From Cymbidium sinense (lineage: Eukaryota > Streptophyta > Magnoliopsida > Asparagales > Orchidaceae): a stretch of DNA of 64,000 nt. The notes beneath the pieces were generated by a model. It made no database searches. It saw only the letters and a program-made list of their open reading frames with translations, and had not been told where the DNA came from. The translations under genes were made by a program, and so were the position numbers. Below are positions 21,179-33,429 of the stretch, piece by piece; the first letter of the stretch is position 1; every line of letters starts with the position of its first letter. The stretch spans positions 112,161,121-112,225,120 of the forward strand of contig CM038222.1 in the NCBI GenBank assembly GCA_021442155.1. Direction: 5' to 3'.

Positions 21179-24100
21179 CCATTGGATGTTCTTCCCTATG
21201 CTTCTTGATGGTGTGGGGTGAATCTCAGCCTAATCCGATCTTAAGTGAGCTCGTATCAAGCCATGGAGGACAGATGGCCTCCGTCTCTCGCAACTTAGGC
21301 AGGGATGAACCATGGGCCATCCATCCCGCATGTTTTGGATGGACTGCCCTGATTTAATCTCACTAGATCCACTGATTAAAATCTTTAAAACCGCATGATT
21401 AATTCTGGCCATCTGATCCTTGATTGTATGGTCTAATCTGGTCAGAATTAATCATTGCACTGCCAGCTGACGCGACATGCCATGTGACAATTGAAATAAC
21501 CAATCCCATTGCGCCACATAGAAAGCACACCGTGTAAACAATCCACGTGGCACTGACATGATTAGTTAATTAATTAGGTTATTTTAATTATCCATTAATC
21601 ACATAAACTTCATAAAATCATAATTAAATAGAGAAAAATCCAAAAAAAATATAAATGGGTCATTTTAAAGATATTTTAGAGGAGAATCCTATAAAATTAT
21701 TTCTAATTAATTTTGAATAATGAATTTTCTTAATTACTATATAATTACTTTATTAATTAATTCCAAATTTCTCAGACATGCTTAGTGGGATGATTTATGC
21801 CTCAATTTTTTTCAAATTTATTAATGAGTTAATTAGGAAAATTAATTAATGAACCCTTAATCACCCCCTTTATGTAATTAGGAGTATTAAGCATATGAAC
21901 ATTGGTTTAATCCCTTAATCAAGATAATTAAACATTATTTAAGTGAGGGGGAGGTTTTGTGGAATGGGTTTGGGATATTTTCCCTAAGTTATTCCCTAAA
22001 CCCCCTTTCTTCCTTAATATAAACATAATGAAGGATTAATCCACTAATAATCTTTAATTAGTCTAATCAAACTTTCAAAATCAATATGAAATTAACCAAT
22101 CTCTTACTGAGTAGTAGATCATTAGGTGTTCAAGAGCCTAAGGTTAGTTTGAGGGAACCAAATCCAACTCATATGTGTGGGAAGGTTATGACAGTACTTA
22201 ATTAAACCCTTTAGCTTAATTAATCATTAATTGTGAGCCAATTGCATTAGGCCCCATTCTTTCTTATGAGCATTGCTGATTTAAATTCCATGATGTTGCA
22301 TATCATATGTTGGCTCATAATTACTTGTTTAATTATGTTAAAGTGGTATAGGTAAGGAGTAATTAATGGATTTAGTTCACACCTTAACATAAAATCAACC
22401 TAATTGTTCTAAAATTAAAGTAAACCAATTCATACATGGGGAAAATGGGTTAGGACCAGCAAACACTTTTTTCTAAATTAAATTCAAATCAAATCCAAAC
22501 ATAAAAATCTCTATGAAGAATTTTGATTCACTTTGAATAATCTTATCTTACAGGATTATCCTTAGGAATTAATTAGGGTGAATGAAGTCATGTGCTTACA
22601 TCACTTTATTTATTTCCAAGCATGTCAAACGTTGTTTGCCATATGAAATCATGCATGCATCTCTTTTGAAAAATCAATTAAATAAAATGTTTCCTTTATG
22701 TCAAACCACATGTTTTGGCTAAAGCTAAGAATATGAGTGGATATTATCACTATTAAATCAAAAAATATTTTCAAACCCATAAATCAAAGATTATAAATGA
22801 AGGTATTCTACTTATAACTACTTATAAGCTTGCATGTGATTATAACATAAAATGTGTACTATATGATTTTTTTCTATCCTCTTAACATAAATTTGAATAG
22901 GATTTTCAAAGTGTATATTTTATTTGAAAAGAACCTAAAACTTACTTAAATCCATTCATATCCACTTCTATGTTATGACTTAAGAAGGATCTTAACACTT
23001 ACACATGTAAATTGCATAACCAAACCAAAAACAAAAATCTTTTGCATGACTCTTCTTCCATTTATTTCTTTTTGTACAAGCACATGTATTTAAGAAAAGT
23101 GGTATGTTAGTCTAAATATCTCGGGGTTGCAGGGCTTTAAGTAGCACCAAGTAGGTCTTATACCTTACACCCCTGGTGTAGAAAACAATGGTGCCATACT
23201 CACTTATATCTTTTATACATGTGGATGTGCATTTGATTAATGGAGAAAACAACTCCCTCTTTTCTACTTAACAAAATCATGCATTCATGAAATATCCAAA
23301 TTTTCTTGGACAACATCTCTTTGCATTCATCATTAAGGTGTGCTAAGATTTGCATTGCATGTATATTTATGCTTAGGATTATTCATATTCATGGTATACT
23401 TGTTGGAATGAAATAAATGGTTGCATGTCATGTGATAGCAATTTACCTTAGTTAATCCTATGATGCCTTTCTTATTGAATAGGTTTATTTAGAGCAAATC
23501 TAAACTTAGGATTAATTAAAACATATAATAAAACATTCACTAAAAAAATCATTAATAAATTTACCTTAGTGATTATGTAATGTTGGGATGAAAGAGAAGT
23601 TCTCTTCTCTTTCCTTCTGTTTACAACATTTAGCAAGTAAATGTAGGTTCATTCAAACCAAATAAAATCATTAAATAAAATTAAGAAATCAACTAAATCA
23701 CTTAAAATAAAACCACCCTTCTAAATTGAATCTCTCACACTTAGAAAATTCTAACCTTAAAGCCTAGCTAAGATATGCCACACAAACTTTAAATTGCACA
23801 CACATTAGGCTAAGTCACCATTTCTAGCTCTATGTTAGGGCGCTGCATGGTTTGATGCCTAATTTTATTTTATGATGTAATATTTTAGACTGGATGTTAG
23901 GGTGCATATGCATAGACTGGATGGTATGGCGATCTTAGCCTAATCATATCTTTTGTAGGAGATTGTGCTTAAGGGGCGCTGTAATAAAAATATAAATGCT
24001 TTGCTGTGTGGTTTGCTTATACCCCTAAGCATAATCCAAATTAGGATAGGTGGACTTGGTTACCCATGTGTGGGGTGCTAAGTCCAAATTATTCATGTAC

Positions 24101-24396
24101 ATGCTTGGATTGTGTGGTATGTTTAGCTAATCTCTATTTTGCAGGTTTAGTTAGATTTACTTTTCCCATTTTCATGTAATTTTGTAATTAAGAATTGGAA
24201 TGAATGTTATGGGAAATTAGGATGAATATTGGTCATAAGACCAAGTCTTATACACCATGTGAAGCCTTGGAGCAACTACATCCAAACCAACCAAAAGAAG
24301 AAAAGAAATGAAGAAATGAAGAAAGAAGAATGAAGAATGAAGACCCCCATAATATAAATTCCCTCAAAATTGTAATCATTCATTTGTAATTCTAGT

Positions 24397-24422
24397 TATA
24401 TAAGGGTAGAGATCGGCTACCC
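24397..24422 (+). promoter_or_regulatory. Shared LTR TATA box plus stem
   Basis: TATATAA at 24397-24403, then GGGTAG (24404-24409), a 7-nt loop and CTACCC (24417-24422). The same arrangement is at 44332-44357 and 53841-53864. Likely core promoter; the U5-side remainder of the LTR is then about 1.5 kb. Confidence 0.65.
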
Positions 24423-25943
24423 ATTTTTCTTTTCTAGTTTATGCGGTGGAGCTCGACCACATCAACCTCTTATTCTTTTGCACTAGCTTTATAAAATTAT
24501 TTGATGATTTGTTTAGTTTATGCAATTAGGATGGCATGATTTTACTGGTTTCATCATTGATTGTTGAATGTCCTAGATGTGATCAGGCGCTTAGGAAAAA
24601 ATAAATTTTCTATCCAATTAATCAACTCAAAATAAAAATCAAATAACTCATAACCTCACCTAAAGTTTAGGACATAAATCAAGAAAATAAAAGATTTAAC
24701 AACCCCTTATCTGGATGTTGTATGTCTCACATCATGCATAAAAATCATCTTCCTTCACTCTTGCAAATGGAGGGCTTCCACCTTTGCCAGAGTATATGGC
24801 TTGACCTTTGAGCATTATAGTGGAAACACTCCTCCTTCTTGCTGATTTTGGCCCATAATCAATCTTCTCATGCATTAGGCATATGAAATCCAATAGCCTG
24901 TGTCAAATAAATTGTCTAAAAATTAAAATAAAACTTCACAGAATTTATATTAGATTAAGTCATTATTCATGCCCTACATTATCTAGTCTCTTAGGGAGTG
25001 TGTTTAAGGATTTAGTCTTATTTCTATATAAACAATAACCTAGTCATCTTGTAAAAGCATAAAGACTTGCCTACATGTATTTAAAATTATAGGAGTTAGT
25101 TGGCGGCCACTGCTAGCCGGTTGTAAGTCAAATAGTCGGGTGGTTTATCCTCTCTTGTGGAGGTAAACTATATACCCATTTTTGCCTTAGATTTAGGTTG
25201 TGCCTTGGCCCTTGCCAAAGCTCCCTAGATTTAGGATCTGAGGTAGATGTTTCCCTTTATAGGTTATAAGCATAAATCCTCACCTCTTAGGCATTTCAAT
25301 GATCTTGTGTTGGGGAACTATAAGCCCTAGAATTCGAATAAAAATTCAACTCAAACAAATAATTCCCCTCAATTTGAAAATTGTTAAGCCCAACCATACG
25401 ATAGTTTGGGATGCTCATTAAGCCTCATAATATCATGAGGATCCCCTACTCATCTCCCTTTGGTATCGATAATAACTATCTCCTCTTGCTCAAATCTCAC
25501 TTGATTTTTTAAAAATAACCAATTGATTAATATCCCTATCTTTGAAATTTATAAAAACAACGATCATTTACCTTAATAAAGAGTATTTCTACGGAATCTC
25601 AATCCTTAAGATGTAATTAACTATGGGTGCTTACCTCCATAGGAAACTTAATGAACCTGGTTTAAAATAAACCCTACTTTACTTTTGTATGTAAAGTAGG
25701 GGAAGAATCTCTGGTACATTCAAAGATCTATCATCCTTAGGAGTCCTTATTAGGTAATTAGGTCTATTGTAGGATGGTGACTTTTATCTTTCGAGATAGT
25801 ACATCATTCCTCAATGTCATACCCGATCACCCTAATAAGTACAGTTGCGAATCTACGTGATGTCCCAACACACAAAAATATTTTATTTTTCATATCTCCC
25901 CCAAAAAGGGAGAGTTTTGAGAAATAAACATCACAAATTTTTC

Positions 25944-25961
25944 AGGCGACTCTACTAGGGA
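25944..25961 (+). other. Primer-binding site, element B
   Basis: AGGCGACTCTACTAGGGA starts 8 nt after the LTR end, at the same offset as in A. It keeps GGCGACTC of the expected tRNA-Arg-type site and has A for T at its first base. Confidence 0.72.
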
Positions 25962-26397
25962 TGGTTTCTCTCTCCATCTTTGGTAAATGATCATTTCTCC
26001 ATGTATCGATCGTTGATTTTTATTTCATATGAGTTTGAGACTATCCTTCTTTTCTGTTGGCACTTAGCTTATTTCATTCTTAAGTTAATCTAGCCAACAT
26101 CCTTTAGGTTTTAGGACCTCATCCATGTAGGTCTTAAAACCCTGTTGCGTCCCCCAATAGATGAATATAAAATTTAATAAAAATAGATAATTAAAGACCT
26201 TATTCTAACCATCTTTATGGTAAGATAAAGTTCATTCCGAAAATAAATAATGAATCATTTATAAATGAATCACTTTTCAAAACGCACTTTTCCAAAAAAA
26301 CCACACAATAAAAATATTTGTACAAAAGTTTCAAAAAATATATATACAACCTGACCTCATCTAAAAATTTTCAAGATTGTTACATGAAGGAACCATA
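25962..26397 (+). other. Element B 5' leader, proximal part with 12-bp stem
   Basis: Noncoding. Contains GGTTTTAGGACC (26107-26118) pairing with GGTCTTAAAACC (26130-26141) across an 11-nt loop, with one G-U pair. The A copy has the same stem. The rest is A-rich with no gene. Confidence 0.6.
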
Positions 26398-28800
26398 TTT
26401 TCAAAAGCACATATGAACATCCTCATTCAATATACCCAAATTTATTAAATGAAGATATCATTTTCAAACAAAATAAAATAAATCATCTTTTCAAAAAGCA
26501 CATATGAACATCTTCATTCAATATACTCGAATTTATTTAATGGAGATTTCATTTCCAATTGAAATCAAAAACCATATTTTCAAAAGAACATATGAACATC
26601 CTCATTCAATATACCCAAATTTATTGAATGAAGATTTTGATTCCAAACAAAATAAAAAAAAAGTCATCTTTTCAAAAAAGCACATATGAATATCCCCATT
26701 CAATATACCCAAATATATTGAATGAAGATTTCATTTTCAAATAAAATCAAAATCATCTTTCAAAATCACATATGAACATCCTCATTCAATATACCCAAAT
26801 TTATTGAATGAAGATTTCATTTCCAAATAAAATCACATCACAAAATTGAAACTTCATTTCAATATATCTTACATATGTTGAAGTTGGAGCTTCTTCCTTT
26901 TCAAAAATTATAAATTGAAAGATGAACCTCTTCATTCAATATATCCAAAATTGTTGACTGGAGGCTTTATCCTCAAATAGAATCACACCATTTGAAATTC
27001 CACTCAACACAATCCACATGTGGTAAGTTGGAATTTCCATCTTTTCAAAAAGCAATAATCACACACAAAAACTTCATCTTTGAAACCTAAAACAAAATTG
27101 ACTTCCATTTGACATACCCAAATTTGTCAAATGAGAGTTTCATTTTTCAAAAAAAAATTTAAATTGGATTCCATTTAACATACCATGTTTGTTAAATAGA
27201 AATTCCTCCTTTTAAAATCAAATCAAAAAAATCAAAACACATTTGGATTTTTTTTAGCTTACCCAAATTTGCTAAGTAAAGATCATCTTTTGAAAACCAT
27301 AAAAATCAAACACACTTGGAAATTTATTTGGCATACCCAAATTTTCTAAGTAAAGATCATCTTTTCAAAATCACAAAAAAAAATGCATTTGGATTTTATT
27401 TAGCATACCCAATTTTGCTAAGTAAAGATCCTCCTTTCAAAACCCTACAAAAATCAAAACACATTTTAACTTTATTTAGCATACCCAAATTTGCTAAGTA
27501 AATATCCTATTTTCAAAAAAAAAAAATAACACAAAAATCAGAACACATTTGAACTTTATTTAGCATACCCAAATTTGCTTAGTAAAGAGCTCATTTTCAC
27601 AAAAAAAATCAACACAAAAAATTAAAACACATTTGGAATTTATTTAGCATACCCAAATTTGCTAAGTAAAGGTCCTCTTTTCAAATCAAAAAATAAAATC
27701 AAATACATTTGATTCTTTATTTATCATACCTCAATTTGCTAAGTAAAGATCCTATTTTCAAAATCATCAAAAATCAAACACATTGAGATTTTTATTTAGC
27801 ATACCAAAAATTGCTAAGTAAAAGTCCCCTTTTCAAAAATCAAAACAAAAACATTTTAACTTTATTTAGCATACTCAAATTTGTTAAGTAAAGATCCTCA
27901 TTTCAAAATCATCAAAAATGAAACACATTGAGATTTTTATTTAGCATACCTAAATTTGCTAAGTAAAGATTCTCTTTTGAAAATAAAAAATAAAAACAAA
28001 AAACACTTAGACTTTGTTCAGCATACCCATATTTGCTAAGTAAAGATCCACCTTTCAAAACCATAAAAAATTAAACACATTTGAATTTTATTTAGCATAC
28101 CCAAATTTGCTAAGTAAAGATCCTCTTTTCAAAACCATACAAATCAAATACATTTGGATTTTATTTAGCATACTCAAATTTGCTAAGAAAGATCCTCTTT
28201 TCAAATCAAAAGAACAAAATCAAACACGTTTGGATTCTTTATTTAGCATACCAAATTTTCCAAGTAAATATCCTCTTTTCAAATCAAAATCACAAAATAA
28301 ATCACATTTAGAACTTTATTTAGCATACCCAAATTTGCTAAGTAAAGATCCTCTTTTAAATCAAAAAAAAAAAAAGAAAAAACAAAACACATTAAAACTT
28401 TATTTAGCATGCTCGAATTTGCTAAGTAAAGATGCTCTTTTCAAAATCAAAAATAAAAACAAAACACATTTTGGGCTTTATTTAGCATACACAAATTTGC
28501 TAAGTAAAGATTCCATTTCTAAATCCACACATGATTCACATCATGAGCAAACAAGCAAAAGAAGGAAATTATTTTCAAACACCTCACCTAGTATACCCAA
28601 ATTTGCTAAGTGAGTAAATTGTAAAATCACAAATCAAAAATAAAATCATTTGATCCTCAATTTAACATACTCAAATTTGTTAAGTAAAGGGTCCCCAAAA
28701 CATAAAAGATCAAATTCAAATATGAACCAATGGAAGCATCAAAAATCTTTTCAAAATACTTGAACCACATTCAACATAACCAAATTTGTTGAGTTGTGGG
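26398..28800 (+). repeat. Hairpin-repeat array in leader of element B
   Basis: About 30 units in the same order of classes as in A: TTCATTCAAT type (26420-26830), CATTTGACA/TGTCAAATG (about 27105), ATTTAACA/TGTTAAAT (about 27175), TTTATTTAGCA/TGCTAAGTAAA (27250-28530), CTCACCTAGTA/TGCTAAGTGAG (about 28585), then two not present in A: TTTAACA/TGTTAAG (about 28655) and CCACATTCAACA/TGTTGAGTTGTGG (about 28770). Loop TACCCAAATT is nearly constant. Because some unit lengths are multiples of three, frames such as 28107-28613 read through with a repeated LYLAYPNLLSKD peptide; this is not kept in A and is not taken as coding. Confidence 0.88.
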
Positions 28801-29120
28801 TTCCGACTCAAGATCAAAAGATAAAGTCAAACAACAAAAATTGAAGAAATCAAAGGAAAGGGATGTCATATAGCTCTCAAGATAAAAGAAGGTTGGGATA
28901 TCTCTTTATCCCGAACCTCTATAAAGATTATTTTAAAAATAAAAAAAACTTTCCTTGCAGGTGCCTGAGGCAGCTTGAACCTCCAACATCAAGAAAGGTT
29001 TACAGGTTGCCAAAGAAAACTTGGGGAAAGTGGGAGCTCACCAGTAGCAGTAGTAGCCTATACTTGCCCGGGATAGCCAAGTAGCACAACCACCTTCTGA
29101 GTCCAGCCTCCAGTCCACCG
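28801..29120 (+). other. Element B leader, distal part
   Basis: Matches 9300-9690 of A. Contains the acceptor-like CTTTCCTTGCAG|G ending at 28960. The open frame 28863-29084 has no known domain and is interrupted in A. Confidence 0.4.
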
Positions 29121-29690
29121 TTGCATCTACTACTTCAGCCGACATTTTTTACTTTAGTTAGCTATTCTTCTAGTAGACATCTTGTATCGATGGGTGATGG
29201 CATCAAACCCCTCACCCCACTTACTTTACTAAATTTCTACTATGTACCTCCTTCTAAATCCAATAAATTGAAGAATAAAGCTAGTTTGAATTATATCTGT
29301 GTCACTTCTGATGGGTTATCTAATTCTACTCTTATAGAAAACTCCTCAAATCTAAATAATAATAACAACTCTGACCTTCCCTTTTCTGATTCAGAGATGG
29401 ACTTTCCTTCTCTTAATAATACGGGTTCACCTCTTGAGATAGACTTGGAATCATCTGATTCTGAGAGTCCTATAGGAGAAGTTGTAGGTGAGCTTGACGA
29501 GCAGATAAAATCTTCCACTAAACTGCCACAAGAGAACACTGAAGTTAACCTCCGTAGTGGCAAGGTTCTACCTCCTAGGGTAGCACCTCAGGATAAGGAA
29601 AAAATAAGTCATTGGTACTGGAGAGCAAGAAGTCCCTCCACAGGATGCTCCACCCATGGATATGGTAGTGGAGGATCAGCCCTGAGTTGA
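29121..29690 (+). pseudogene. Gag-pro linker region, element B
   Basis: Longest intact version of this region: an acidic Ser/Asn-rich segment (DLPFSDSEMDFPSLNN) and the linker EVNLRSGKVLPPR at about 29536-29574. The frame is lost at GAAAAAATAAGTC (about 29598-29610), after which the original reading continues one frame over. In that downstream frame the junction also reads TAA, as in A. No capsid or CCHC motif precedes it. The likely real start is the ATG in SMGDGIKPL near 29190. Confidence 0.6.
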
Positions 29691-29718
29691 TTATAATGAC
29701 TTCTCTCACCTAAGAAAG

Positions 29719-30380
29719 TTGTCAACTAAGTTAAGCATATATGATGCCCTTGTCTTATCCAAAGAGATGAGGGAATCAATAATCAAGGATCTTTTTGATC
29801 CAAAGAAATGCTTAGCTCAACTGACTGCTATTGGAGAGGAGGCATATTATTCAAGAGAAGCCCAGGGAGTCACATTCACAGAAGAAGACCTTCTTCTGGG
29901 GGACATAGAGCACAACCATCCCCTCTACATCATAGTGGATATGGGTAGATCCAGAATTTCAAGGGTTTTGGTTGATCCAGGTGCATCGATGAACATTATG
30001 AGTCTAAAGACCCTTGCATATTTGAAGATTGACATCTCTGCACTCCGAGGAGATCAAATGATGTTGAGAGGATTCAATGAAGATGGTGAGAGGGCTTTAG
30101 GCTCTGTAGTGTTACTTTTGGAAATAGGTGACTGGAAGAATGAAGCCAAGTTCTATATAATTAATTTGAATATTTTATTCCCAACTTTGCTTGATAGGCC
30201 TTGGATACACTAGAATAAGATGATTCCATTCTCTCTTCATTAGTGCATCAAGTTTCAAAGAGATGGAATCGAATACTGTGTCAAAGGAGATGAAAAGCCA
30301 TTTTCAGTCAAAGAGGTTGAGATATATGAGGATGCGACCTACTATCTTCCCCAAAACACCTTTTCTCATGAACTTGTTAA
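29719..30380 (+). pseudogene. Aspartic protease domain, element B
   Basis: The open part (to a TAG at 30211-30213) carries LSIYDALVLSKEM, YIIVDMGRSRISRVLVDPGAS (two landmarks, catalytic Asp in VDPGAS), NIMSLKTLAYLKIDIS and LLDRPWIH. The TAG replaces the Gln codon found in A after PWIH. The remaining protease tail, up to about 30380, is in frame but has a further stop. The LLG motif has become LLD here. Otherwise equivalent to 10160-10963. Confidence 0.8.
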
Positions 30381-30568
30381 AAATATAAATACAAAAGAAA
30401 TATAAAATGAAGAAAAAGAAAAATAAAAAAAAGAAAAAAAAAAGAAAAAGAGAAGAAAAAGGAAAATACAAGTGAATGAGAAAAGGCAACAAGGATAAAG
30501 TGGAGCCACATGTCATATTCCACCCACAGTTCAGTCTACCATACGGACATATGCATAGGATGAATTGA

Positions 30569-30820
30569 CCTCCACCAGGAAGAGGTAGAGGAAGATACAG
30601 AGGCAATTTTCGAGGTGGAAGACCCCTTGGTTGGCAACCAGCCAATAGGGGCTATGTTCTAGTTCACAGGAGTACCACTGTTATTCACACAGACTTGTAA
30701 TCCAGCTCGGAGGATGAGTCTCATGTGATTAGTATACCAACCAACTCCTCTCAGCGGGTTTCATTAGAGGTGACACTTGAGCCAGACAATGATGAAGACC
30801 AGGCCTCCAAGTAAAGCATG
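30569..30820 (+). pseudogene. Arg/Gly-rich protease-RT spacer, element B
   Basis: Encodes PPPGRGRGRYRGNFRGGRP and then WQPANRG, broken by a TAA about 43 codons in, followed by the acidic SSSEDESHVI-like part. It follows an A/G microsatellite (about 30398-30465) and lies in the same frame as the RT region that starts at 30863. RGG-like character is clearer than in A. Confidence 0.5.
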
Positions 30821-30862
30821 AATGTATTCCAATCAAAATTATGTAAAATCATCAGGCAGTAG

Positions 30863-32220
30863 TTGAGAACTTTATCTCTAACCTCACTTTCCTTTCAAAA
30901 AGTTGAAGGTTTAGTAGTTAAGGAAGCCCCTAGGTCTTCCATGGATATCAAGGCAAAGAGATTCCTATTGGGATCATCATCCTCAAGTCTAGAAGCTGAT
31001 GTAGAAGTTGAGGATAATTCATATAAAGATTTAATAGAATTACCTTTTGATTGGTACTCGCCTTATGTTCTTAATCTCATAAAGAAAGGTTTTATTCCTT
31101 ATACATGGTATAAGCACAGGTCAAAGTATTTTGAGAAGCTATGGAACAACAAAGGTAGGGATGCACAATCAAGATCAAGGCTAGGATTTGGTACAATGGG
31201 TCCAGTCGATGATGATGATTACTACTTAGTTGTCGCCAATAATCTGGAGTCTGATAGGTTCTTCTCCAACCACACTAACTCTTATAAGGAAGTGTGTTTA
31301 GAAACTTTAGATGATCCAGATGATCTCCAAATCAAAGTTGCACCTCCAAAATTTGAAGAGGAAATCCATTCAACTATTGATAAGCTTAAAGAAATCAACC
31401 TTGAGACGAAAGAAGATCCTCGCCCAACATACATCAGCTCTTTGTTAAACAAAGATGAAACTAATGACTTAGTTAGGCTATTGATTGAGTTTAAGGACTT
31501 CTTCGCATGGAGTTATGAAGAGATGCCCAGATTATCTCCTAACATAGCAGTCAACAAACTAGCAATAGACTATAACGCTAACCCTATCAAGCAAGCTCTT
31601 AGACGCATGCAATTAGAAATTGAACAACAAGTCATTTCTGAAGTTAAGAAACTGATCGATGTTGATTTCATCAGGGAAGAAAAATACCCTACTTGGTTAG
31701 CCAGTGTCGTGCTAGTTAAGAAAAAGAAGGGCCAAATTTACATATGCGTCAATTTCAGGGACTTATATAAGGCATGTCTTAAGAATAAATTTCTACTTCC
31801 TATGCCAGAGTTAATGGCGTACATTACCTCATCTCATGCAAGATTCTCCTTTTGGTTGGGTCATCTAGCTACAACTAAATCAAGATGGCCCTTGAGCATA
31901 ATAGAAATACTACTTTTCAGACCCTAATCTAAATTTATTATTATAAGGTCATGCCTTTCAGCCTTAAAAATGCTGGTGCTACATACCAATGGGCCATGAC
32001 TCAGATCTTCAGTGAACTCATTCATCATCAAGTTGAATGCTATGTTGATGATCTAGTAGTCAAAAGTAAAGAAAAAGAAGGCCATCTCTTGGACTTGAGA
32101 GAAATTTTCAAACGATTAACATAATTTAACCTCAAAATGAACCTCCTGAAGTGTGCATTCAGAGTAGCTTCAGGGAAGTTCCTTGGGTTTATTGTTCATC
32201 ACTGGGAATAGAAATAGACC
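30863..32220 (+). pseudogene. Reverse transcriptase, element B
   Basis: The longest open stretch of the window (354 codons, 30863-31927; left edge TTG) covers a poorly known N-terminal part (PFDWYSPYVLNLIKKGF, YTWYKHRSKYFEKLWNN) and then the RT fingers: FAWSYEEMPRLSP, LEIEQQVISEVKKLIDVDF, YPTWLASVVLVKKKKG, ICVNFRDLYKACLKNKF. Small deletions near 31840 shift the frame inside the LDGSSGYNQ block. Later blocks (MPFSLKNAGATYQ; catalytic YVDD at 32041-32052) are in another frame. The active-site Asp pair is intact but the gene is not. Confidence 0.88.
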
Positions 32221-32870
32221 CATAAAAAATCAAAGCCATCTTAGAAATGCGACCTCCTAAAATTCTAACTCAACTTAGATCATTCTAAGGGTGATTGGCG
32301 TATCAAAGGCATTTTATTTCCAATCTATTAGGGAGATGCAAGCCATTTTTAGCACTTGTAAAAAAGGATGATAAAATCAAGTGGGATCACAAGTGCCAGC
32401 ATGCCTTTGAAAACTTCAAGTAGAATTTGGTGAACCCACTAGTTCTAGCATCCCCTATCCCGGGTAGGCTGTTGATCCTCTACATTACTGCATTAGATGA
32501 CTCCCTTGGTGCTTTGTTTGCTCAAGTCAATGAAGAAGGGAAGGAGAATGCTCTATACTATCTCAGCCATCATCTGATCCCTGCTGATGCAAACTACCCA
32601 CATATTGAGAAATATTTCCAAACTTTAATCTTTGCATCCCAAAATTTACGACATTATATACTTTCTCATAAGATGGACTTAATTTCAAGAATCAATCCAC
32701 TGCAGTATCTCATGACACAGCCGATGTTATTCAGATGGTTGACATATTGGTCCATGATTCTCTCACAGTTTGACATTATATTTGTACCCCTCCATGCAGT
32801 GAAAGGACAGGAAATAGCAGATTTTAGCAGCACACCCACTTCCTGCTGATTCCCCGATTTGTGATGCTCT
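32221..32870 (+). pseudogene. First (degenerate) RNase H, element B
   Basis: Open part 32427-32849: LLILYITALDDSLGALF, ALYYLSHHLIPAD, LIFASQNLRHYILSHKM and QFDIIFVPLHAVKGQEIADF. It lacks the Asp of the first RNase H motif, as expected for the Tat first RNase H. Ends with a shift at 'ADF..STPTSC'. The connection segment before it has several stops. Confidence 0.78.
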
Positions 32871-33429
32871 CCTTGATGAACAAATCATGAACTTAGGGGA
32901 GGTTAAAAATCATCGCTGGGAGATGTATTTTGATGGTGTTGCTTTCTTTCAAAAAGGAGAAGAACCATGATCTACTCTTCTAGGAAAGGCAAGGGTAGGA
33001 ATAGTTCTCCTAACTCTAAACTGTGATGTGATGAGATTCTTATACTATCTCTCCAATCTCTACACCAACAATGAAGCTGAGTATGAGGCTTTGATTGCAT
33101 GTCTGGAGTTAGCTATTACAGTGTGCATCAAAAGCATCAACATCTACGGGGATTCTCAACTAGTCATCAACCAAATTGCTGGGTCCTATAAGGTTCTAAA
33201 TCCTAAACTCTGCCACTATCATGAGTACACCAAGAAGCTGTTGGCCCAAATCCTTGAGGTCACCATCTACAAGGTTCCTCGAGGAGAGAACACAGTAGCA
33301 GATGCTTTGGCCAGACTTGCCAAAGAACTGGCATGTCCGGAAGATGAGTCCATTCCAATAAGGGTCCAAAATAGACAAGTCCTATCCCTTATTGATGTTG
33401 AACTTATCGAGAGACTTTCTCTTGAAGGG
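32871..33429 (+). pseudogene. Second RNase H (aRNH-like), element B
   Basis: Best preserved catalytic domain of the two elements. WEMYFDGV (about 32917-32940) gives the first Asp; in the open part 33028-33513, NNEAEYEALI gives the Glu, YGDSQLVINQ the second Asp, and GENTVADALARLAKEL the last Asp. All four acidic positions of RNase H are visible. A frame break separates the first from the rest. This extra domain is diagnostic of the Tat lineage. Confidence 0.85.

Larger units (their letters stand above)
18453..25935 (+). repeat. Shared middle LTR (3' of A, 5' of B)
   Basis: About 7.48 kb. Right end (…aaacatcaca) is followed 8 nt later by the B primer-binding site. Left end is set where similarity to the lone LTR C begins (ACACTAAGAG at 18453, 38413 and 47300). 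The start lacks a TG, so the true border may lie further upstream with C truncated. By eye, this LTR and 38413-45871 are roughly 85-88% identical in the parts compared, which means an old insertion. It contains an 18-bp minisatellite, a TTGAC-rich block, a non-ATG ORF, AT-rich tracts and a TATA box with stem. Confidence 0.82.

Noticed and set aside
28107..28613. A 168-codon ORF with repeated LYLAYPNLLSKD peptide over hairpin array B (similar at 27316-27501 and 26504-26689)
   Set aside because: It arises because some hairpin units have lengths that are multiples of three. The frame is not kept across the array or in element A, and what is conserved is the arm pairing.
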